DNA from: Flavobacteriales bacterium
Lineage (GTDB): Bacteria; Bacteroidota; Bacteroidia; Flavobacteriales_F; PHOS-HE28
Length of the DNA stretch: 64,000 nt
NCBI GenBank assembly: GCA_020852835.1
Contig: JADZAC010000026.1
Location: 1 to 64,000, forward strand
Reading direction: 5' to 3'
The position numbers were made by a program, and so were the translations under genes. A model generated the notes under the pieces. It was not told where the DNA came from. It searched no databases and saw only the letters and a list, made by a program, of their open reading frames with translations. Positions within the stretch are counted from its first letter, which is position 1; each line of letters begins with the position of its first letter. This document shows positions 57,936 through 64,000 of this stretch, piece by piece.

Positions 57936-59039
57936 ATGATCGGAAAAAGGGCTGTTCTGCCCATGATCGGTATCGTCGTCGGCATTTTCCTGTCCTGTAG
58001 AAAGGATGGGCCGGTGCCCCCTGACGGCCCGTTGGAGCCCGCACCCGGATCGCCTGTGGTCTTCAACATCGATTCCGTGCCCTACCCCACCCTCAGCCGC
58101 TACAATTTCTTTGAGGCGCCCATGGCCGAGCTCAAACCAGTGCAAGGCGTGCTGCCCTATGCTCCGGTCACCCCGGCTTTCGGGGACTATGCCAAGAAAT
58201 TCCGCTTTGTTTGGATGCCGCCCGGCGCCAAGGCCAGCTACGTGGCAGACCACAAGGCCTTGGACTTCCCGGAGGGCACCGTGCTGATCAAGAGCCCCTA
58301 TTACGACCGGGTGCTTCCAGGCATGGACCGGCGCGTACTGGACACCCGGCTGATGATCAAGAAAAACGGCACCTGGATCTTTGCCGTCTACTTGTGGAAC
58401 CAAGAGCAGACCGAAGCCGTGTTGGACATGTCCGGCAACAACGTTCCCCTGACCTGGGTGGACGACAACGGCCAGCCACACGATGAAGTGTTCCGGGTCC
58501 CTTCGGAAGGGGAATGCCTGGCCTGCCACGTGGACCACAGCACGCCCACGCCGATCAGCCCCAAACCGCAGAACCTCAACAGCACCTTCACCTACGCCGA
58601 CGGCCCCATGAACCAATTGGCCAAATGGGCGGCCCAAGGCTATCTGCAAAGCGGATACCCGGCCAACATTGAAACGGTGGCCCGTTGGGATGACCCGGAC
58701 GAAACGTTGGAACGGCGGGTGCGGGCCTATTTGGACATGAATTGCTCACACTGCCATTACGAAGGCGGATTTTGCAGCTACCGGCCCATGCGTTTTGCCT
58801 GGCACGAATCCTCCGATCCGGTCGATCTGGGCGTATGTGTTCCGCCGCAAGATCCCTTTGCCCCCGGTGTGGACCACATCGTTAGCGCCGGCTCCGCGAA
58901 CCGCTCCATGTTGTACTACCGCATGAATTCCACCGAGGAAGCCGTGCGCATGCCCTTGCTAGAACGCACCGTGCGCGATACAGCCGCATTGGAACTGGTG
59001 AAGGCGTGGATCAACGCCATGCCGGACACCTGCCCCTGA
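57936..59039 (+). CDS. Di-heme c-type cytochrome-like lipoprotein (SO2930/HNE_0200-like)
   Basis: Lipobox GIFLSC; two CxxCH motifs (CLACH, CSHCH); FGDYAKKFRFVWMPPGAKASY. Confidence 0.75.
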   Translation: MIGKRAVLPMIGIVVGIFLSCRKDGPVPPDGPLEPAPGSPVVFNIDSVPYPTLSRYNFFEAPMAELKPVQGVLPYAPVTPAFGDYAKKFRFVWMPPGAKASYVADHKALDFPEGTVLIKSPYYDRVLPGMDRRVLDTRLMIKKNGTWIFAVYLWNQEQTEAVLDMSGNNVPLTWVDDNGQPHDEVFRVPSEGECLACHVDHSTPTPISPKPQNLNSTFTYADGPMNQLAKWAAQGYLQSGYPANIETVARWDDPDETLERRVRAYLDMNCSHCHYEGGFCSYRPMRFAWHESSDPVDLGVCVPPQDPFAPGVDHIVSAGSANRSMLYYRMNSTEEAVRMPLLERTVRDTAALELVKAWINAMPDTCP

Positions 59040-59063
59040 AACCACATCCCAAACCCGCCTGCG

Positions 59064-61058
59064 ATGAAAAGAACCCTGCTCGCCCTGCCGCTGAGCCTCT
59101 GTGCATGGCATGCACACGCCCAGAACACCTGCGCCAGCGCAGTCCCCGTGGTGCTGGCCCCGTACTACGTTTCCCAGATCAACGGAGAAACGCCCAACCC
59201 GGTCTGTGCCACCGGTGGCAACAACGCCACTGCGGGGGAGTGGTACAAATACACCGCCGTGATGGACACGTCCATCACCGTTACCACGGACCTGGCGCAG
59301 AATGCCGGGCTGGACACCCGGGTCCATATCTACACCGGTACGTGCGGCAGCTTGGTATGCCATGGCGGTGACGACGATTCGGGCGAAGGCTACCTATCCG
59401 TGGCCACCTTCAATGTCGAAACCGGGCAGACCTATTACATCGCCTTCGACAACAACTGGACATCCTCGGGGTTCACCTTCCAAGTGATGATGACCCCGCC
59501 ACCGACGCCCGTTGCCGGTTTCTTGCCGCAGTTCATCACCACCAACAGCTACGGCTATTGCGTGGTGGACATGAACGACGACGGCCTGGATGATGTCGTA
59601 TCGGTGGACCAGAATTCCATCCTGATCAATTACCAGGTAGCGGGCGGCGGTTTTTCCACTTCGGAATACACCACGGCCACCGCGAACAACATGCCCTCGT
59701 GGAGCATCTGCGCCGGCGATCTGGATGCCAACGGATATAACGACCTGGTGTATGCCGGCAGCGGATTGTCCTTCATGATGGCCAACGCCTCCGGCAACGG
59801 CTACTCCGTGATCAACCAGCCCCAGTACATCTTCTGCCAGCGTTCCAACATGGTGGACATCAACAACGACGGGCTGCTCGACGTGTTCAGCTGCCACGAC
59901 GTGGCCCCTAACGTGTACTACATCAACAACGGCAATGGCACATGGACCTGGAACCAAGGCGGACTGGGCAATGAAGCTTACGGCGGCAACTACGGATCCA
60001 TCTGGATCGACCACAACAACGACGGTCTGACCGACCTGTTCATCGCCAAATGCCGCGGTGCCAACATGCCTGAGAGCATCGATGAACTGTGGCAGAACAA
60101 CGGTAACGGCACTTACTCCAATGTGGCCGCACAAGTCACCAATATCGCCGACTTCCACCAGAGCTGGTCCAGCGCTTGGGGCGATTTCGACAACGACGGA
60201 GACCTGGACGTGATGATCGGTGCCAGTTCATTCAGCGGCGGCGGCCACAAGTTGCTGCGCAACGACCTGGGCTCCTTCACCAACATCACCACCGGTTCGG
60301 GCTTCGACCTGTACAACGGCACCAGCATCGAGTTCATCGCACGGGATTTCGACAACGACGGCTATGTGGATGTACTGGGCGGCGGTTCACTGATGAAGAA
60401 CAACGGGGACATGACCTTCAGCCCCATGGTGGTACCCTTTTACAGCGGCCCCACCGGCGACCTGAACAACGACGGATTCGTGGATGTGCAGAACGACAAC
60501 ATCGTGTACCTGAACATCGGCAACGATAACAACTGGCTGAAAGTGGTCACCAAGGGCATTGAAAGCAACGCCAACGGCATCGGGGCACGCATCAAGATCA
60601 CCACCCCCTCGGGCATCCAAGTGCGTGATGTGGTGAGCGGCGACGGATTCAGATACATGAGCTCCCTTACGGCCCACTTCGGTTTAGGGCCCGATACCGC
60701 GATCACCAGCGTGGTAGTGCATTGGCCCTCGGGCATTGTAGACAGCATTTCGGCACCGCCCATCAACGGCACCCTGACCGTGGTGGAGGGAGAATCCAGC
60801 ACCACCACCGGCATCACCCACCTTCCCGGGGCGGAGATCAGCGTGTTCCCTTCGCCGGCAAGCAACACCCTGCATGTGCAGGTGCCCGGCGGCATCAAGG
60901 GCCAATGGGCGTCCATCACCGACCTTGCGGGCAAGGTGGTGGCGCAGCCTTCGCTTTTCCAAGGCACTGTTGATGTGTCAACCCTGGCCAGCGGACTGTA
61001 CCTCTTGCAAGTGGAAACCACAACCGGCATCCGTACCGTACGGTTCACCAAGGAGTAG
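59064..61058 (+). CDS. VCBS/FG-GAP repeat protein with ASPIC/UnbV-like region and T9SS sorting domain
   Basis: Multiple D-x-[DN]-x-DG-x-x-D motifs; NNWLKVVTKGIESNANGIGARIKI; VFPSPASNTLHV...LASGLYLLQVE. Confidence 0.9.
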   Translation: MKRTLLALPLSLCAWHAHAQNTCASAVPVVLAPYYVSQINGETPNPVCATGGNNATAGEWYKYTAVMDTSITVTTDLAQNAGLDTRVHIYTGTCGSLVCHGGDDDSGEGYLSVATFNVETGQTYYIAFDNNWTSSGFTFQVMMTPPPTPVAGFLPQFITTNSYGYCVVDMNDDGLDDVVSVDQNSILINYQVAGGGFSTSEYTTATANNMPSWSICAGDLDANGYNDLVYAGSGLSFMMANASGNGYSVINQPQYIFCQRSNMVDINNDGLLDVFSCHDVAPNVYYINNGNGTWTWNQGGLGNEAYGGNYGSIWIDHNNDGLTDLFIAKCRGANMPESIDELWQNNGNGTYSNVAAQVTNIADFHQSWSSAWGDFDNDGDLDVMIGASSFSGGGHKLLRNDLGSFTNITTGSGFDLYNGTSIEFIARDFDNDGYVDVLGGGSLMKNNGDMTFSPMVVPFYSGPTGDLNNDGFVDVQNDNIVYLNIGNDNNWLKVVTKGIESNANGIGARIKITTPSGIQVRDVVSGDGFRYMSSLTAHFGLGPDTAITSVVVHWPSGIVDSISAPPINGTLTVVEGESSTTTGITHLPGAEISVFPSPASNTLHVQVPGGIKGQWASITDLAGKVVAQPSLFQGTVDVSTLASGLYLLQVETTTGIRTVRFTKE

Positions 61059-61319
61059 CGCCCGCCTGCTGAGCAGCGCGAACGCCCGCGGCAGCCGTAT
61101 CCACTGCAAATTTCGGCACGCCAAGGTACTGGTACCGGGTGCCGCAGGCATGGTTTCCGCCCGAGTTGCCGGTTCCCCAGGCTCCGCGCCTGCGTACCAT
61201 GCCGTATTTCTGCGACAACCCTGCACGGAGCGAACGGGAATTGCTCCCGGCCGTTCACCAGCCGGCCAATTTTGCTGGAATGAGTAGCTTGGCATCCCGT
61301 TTCCAAGTGCTGCCATCCC

Positions 61320-63518
61320 ATGGGTGCCAAAACCAACCTCCTTTCCGCCATCGCCCGTTTTGCCACCCTGCTGGCCAGCCTGCTGCCGGTGCTGCTCCCC
61401 TTTCAGGCCAACGCCCAGGAGAATTGCAGTGCGTATGCCGGAACGATGGACGTGGAATTCGGGCCCCATTGCCTGGTGCAGGGAAACGCCCCGCTCTCGG
61501 GCAACCCTTCCGCTGACGCCGTGGTACCCGATGGTTATGCCAGCGTGTACGTGCTATCGCGCACCAACGGGTTGATCATTGAGCAGATCAGTCCAGCACC
61601 CACTTTCATCGTGAACAGCGTGGACGTGTGGCGCATCCATCGCTTGGTGTACGACCCCGCCGCTCTGGACCTGGCATGGCTGGAACTTGGCAGCTCCAGT
61701 GCGTATGACCTGCAAGCCCTGATCACCCAAGGCGGCGGTGCGGCATGCGGGAGCTTGAGCCTGACCGGTGCCGCCGCAAAAACCATGGAATGCACCGAGC
61801 CGTGCACGGCGTTCGCATCGGGCATGGAGGCCGCACCCGACACGGTGTGCTTGGTGGACGGCCAAGCCACGTTGGCCGCATTGCCCGTGGGATCCAGCAT
61901 GGTACCCGCTGGATTTGAACAACGCTACCTGCTCACCCGCACCAGTGGGTTGATCATTGAACAGATCGCGGCTGCACCGGCATTCACCGTGACCGAAGCG
62001 GATGAGTGGCACATTGTCCACCTGATCTACGATCCCACCACCTTGGACCTGGGCGAGATCATCCCCGGTACAACTACAGCAGCTGACCTGGAGTCCCTGC
62101 TCTTACAAGGTGGCGGGGGCATCTGCGCCAGCATGAACATCACCGGCGCAGCGTTCATCCGGTCAATGGCGTGCAGCACGGCCTGCGAAGCCGATGCGGG
62201 CACGGCAAGCCCGGACCAGCCGGATGAATGCTTGGTGGAAGGCGTCGCGGAACTTCAAGCCCTGCCGGATGGCAATGCCGTTGTTCCCGAGGGCTATCTC
62301 ATGACCTATGTACTGGTTTCCGGAAGTGACCAGGTGGTCATCGACCAAAACACCTTGGGTCAAGCGGCAGTCACCGCTTCGGGCCACTATGGCATCCACC
62401 CCTTGGTGTATGAACCGGCCACCTTCGATCCGGCGGCGATCAGCTTCGGTGTAACCACGCTGGGCGAACTCAACGCACAGTTCCTGCAAGGTGGCGGTGA
62501 CATTTGTGCGAGCCTCGACCTGGCCGGCGCATCGTTCCAGGTCGTGGATTGCTCTCCGTCCTGCGAAGCGGATGCCGGCACCATGCTCAGCAGCGGTCAA
62601 AGCTTCTGCTTGGAACAAGGCATGGCCGTATTGACCGCCAATTCATACGGTGACACGGTGGTGCCCCCGGGTTACGCCATGGGCTACCTGCTTTCCCAGG
62701 GTCCGGGCCTGCTGTTGTTGGAACTGGGCCCAGAGCCACTGTTCGAGGTGACCGCGCCGGGCACCTATCGCATCCATGCCTTTGTGTATGACCCGGCCGC
62801 CTGGAATGACCTGCAGGTGCAATGGGGAACAACCACGGCATATGACCTGAACGAGCTGCTGGTGCAAGGAGGGGGGACCATCTGCGCGGGGCTGGACCTG
62901 CTGGGCACCACACTGGCCGTGGAAAACTGCCCGCCGCCGTGCAACGCCGGCACCGACAGCACCATCACCGTGTGCATGGCGGACCCACCCTTTGAAATGT
63001 TCGACTTGCTCGGAGGCGATCCTTGCCCTGGAGGCATCTGGTCCAACGCGGCCAATCCGCAGGTTAGCGGCATCTTCAACCCGGCCAGTGATGCAGCCGG
63101 GGCATACATGTACACGGTAGCCGACGCGTTCGGCAACTCGTTCAGTGCGGTGCTCATCATCAACGTATTCGAATGCCCGGGCATCGGCAACCACCCATTG
63201 GCCTCGAGAATGCCGGTGGTGGAACCGGCCGAGGAACTGGCAACCGGCATGGATCGCGGGCCGGTACGCCACGGGTTCCATCGCTTGTACTTGTGGCCCA
63301 ACCCGGCCATTGGCACCGTGCATCTGCTGCTGCCTTTCAAGCCGGCCGCATCCACCATGGTGCAATTGACGGATGCCACCGGGCGGGCCGTGAGTGCTTC
63401 AGCCAAACCGGTCGGCAATGAATTGCTTTTGGACGCCGCTGCCCTTGCCCCGGGAATTTGGACCGTTCGCCTTGTTCACGGCAACGACCTCTTTATCGGG
63501 CGATTTGTGCGGCAGTGA
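61320..63518 (+). CDS. Secreted tandem-repeat protein (four ~126-aa repeats) with T9SS sorting domain
   Basis: Signal peptide; four homologous units at 61422, 61803, 62184 and 62562; C-terminal LYLWPNPAIGTVHLLL...LAPGIWTVRLV. Confidence 0.9.
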   Translation: MGAKTNLLSAIARFATLLASLLPVLLPFQANAQENCSAYAGTMDVEFGPHCLVQGNAPLSGNPSADAVVPDGYASVYVLSRTNGLIIEQISPAPTFIVNSVDVWRIHRLVYDPAALDLAWLELGSSSAYDLQALITQGGGAACGSLSLTGAAAKTMECTEPCTAFASGMEAAPDTVCLVDGQATLAALPVGSSMVPAGFEQRYLLTRTSGLIIEQIAAAPAFTVTEADEWHIVHLIYDPTTLDLGEIIPGTTTAADLESLLLQGGGGICASMNITGAAFIRSMACSTACEADAGTASPDQPDECLVEGVAELQALPDGNAVVPEGYLMTYVLVSGSDQVVIDQNTLGQAAVTASGHYGIHPLVYEPATFDPAAISFGVTTLGELNAQFLQGGGDICASLDLAGASFQVVDCSPSCEADAGTMLSSGQSFCLEQGMAVLTANSYGDTVVPPGYAMGYLLSQGPGLLLLELGPEPLFEVTAPGTYRIHAFVYDPAAWNDLQVQWGTTTAYDLNELLVQGGGTICAGLDLLGTTLAVENCPPPCNAGTDSTITVCMADPPFEMFDLLGGDPCPGGIWSNAANPQVSGIFNPASDAAGAYMYTVADAFGNSFSAVLIINVFECPGIGNHPLASRMPVVEPAEELATGMDRGPVRHGFHRLYLWPNPAIGTVHLLLPFKPAASTMVQLTDATGRAVSASAKPVGNELLLDAAALAPGIWTVRLVHGNDLFIGRFVRQ

Positions 63519-63539
63519 TCCATGATCCGCCGGAAAGGA

Positions 63540-63547
63540 TACCTTTG
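63540..63547 (+). promoter_or_regulatory. -7 box TACCTTTG directly upstream of the SRP RNA
   Basis: TAnnTTTG match ending ~4 nt before the predicted RNA 5' end. Confidence 0.6.
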
Positions 63548-63551
63548 TGCC

Positions 63552-63650
63552 GGGGCAAGTCTTGTACGTCCAGCTCCTGCTGAACCCCCCAGGGCCGGAA
63601 GGCAGCAAGGGTAGGCGGTTGTAGCGGAGCGATACGAGGAGCTTGCCCCT
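63552..63650 (+). ncRNA. ffs: Bacterial small signal recognition particle RNA (4.5S-type)
   Basis: GGGGCAAG...CTTGCCCC closing ends; SRP54-binding loop AGGGCCGGAAGGCAGCAAGGGT; followed by a T7 tract. Confidence 0.93.
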
Positions 63651-63662
63651 CTTTTTTTGCCC

Positions 63663-64000
63663 ATGCCCATGCCTTTAAGCCCCCAGGTAGTGCTGGTCAC
63701 CGGCGGGTCCAGCGGAATTGGCAAGGCCATATGCACCTGCCTGGCTGCAAAAGGCCACACCGTGTTCGGCACCTCCCGCAAGGCGGACCACCCTGTTGCC
63801 AGCTACCATATGGTGGCCATGGACCTGGGAGATGAAGGATCCGTGTTCAAAGCGGTGGAGCAGGTGATCGCCCAGGCGGGGCGCTTGGATGTGGTGGTGA
63901 ACAACGCCGGGCTGGGGATACAGGGCGCCACGGAAGATCTGTTGCCCGAACAGGCGGCAGCGATCTTCGACACCAACGTCATCGGCGCGCACCGGATGGT
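63663..64000 (+). CDS. SDR family oxidoreductase, truncated by window end
   Basis: MPMPLSPQVVLVTGGSSGIGKAICTCLAAKGH...RLDVVVNNAGLGIQGATED; open at window end, so absent from the ORF track. Confidence 0.88.
   Translation, partial: MPMPLSPQVVLVTGGSSGIGKAICTCLAAKGHTVFGTSRKADHPVASYHMVAMDLGDEGSVFKAVEQVIAQAGRLDVVVNNAGLGIQGATEDLLPEQAAAIFDTNVIGAHRM

Noticed and set aside
1-64000. Phage-defence system, prophage or mobile island
   Set aside because: No nuclease, reverse transcriptase, restriction-modification, integrase or phage structural gene recognised; content is chromosomal housekeeping and envelope genes.

Overview
High-GC chromosomal segment that looks like Bacteroidota (Flavobacteriales-like). 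The assignment rests on several T9SS C-terminal sorting domains, recurring TAnnTTTG-type -7 promoter boxes, a MacB-like permease cassette and DUF4476/LPP20-type lipoproteins. I support about 57 protein-coding genes, including glyA, fahA, a RelA/SpoT enzyme, purA, fur-like, hutH, hisS, rsmE, a LytS/LytTR pair, an OmpH-OstA pair, TerC, Hsp20 and five T9SS cargo proteins. I also call one SRP RNA (ffs) that the ORF track misses, several strong hairpin terminators and two intergenic palindromic repeat clusters. I see no rRNA, tRNA, CRISPR array, prophage, transposase or known defence island. Most of the window is ordinary housekeeping sequence. The points most worth a second look are: (i) a secreted protein built from four tandem ~126-aa repeats; (ii) an MBOAT acyltransferase with two tandem SGNH-like paralogs; (iii) a CsgG-like/LPP20 lipoprotein cassette; (iv) promoter boxes placed so close to start codons that several mRNAs are predicted to be leaderless; (v) two 50-bp-spaced pairs of palindromic repeats facing each other at ~53.3 kb; and (vi) a T9SS hydrolase whose expected nucleophile serine reads as threonine. 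Family names come from recognising motifs in the translations. No database search was run.
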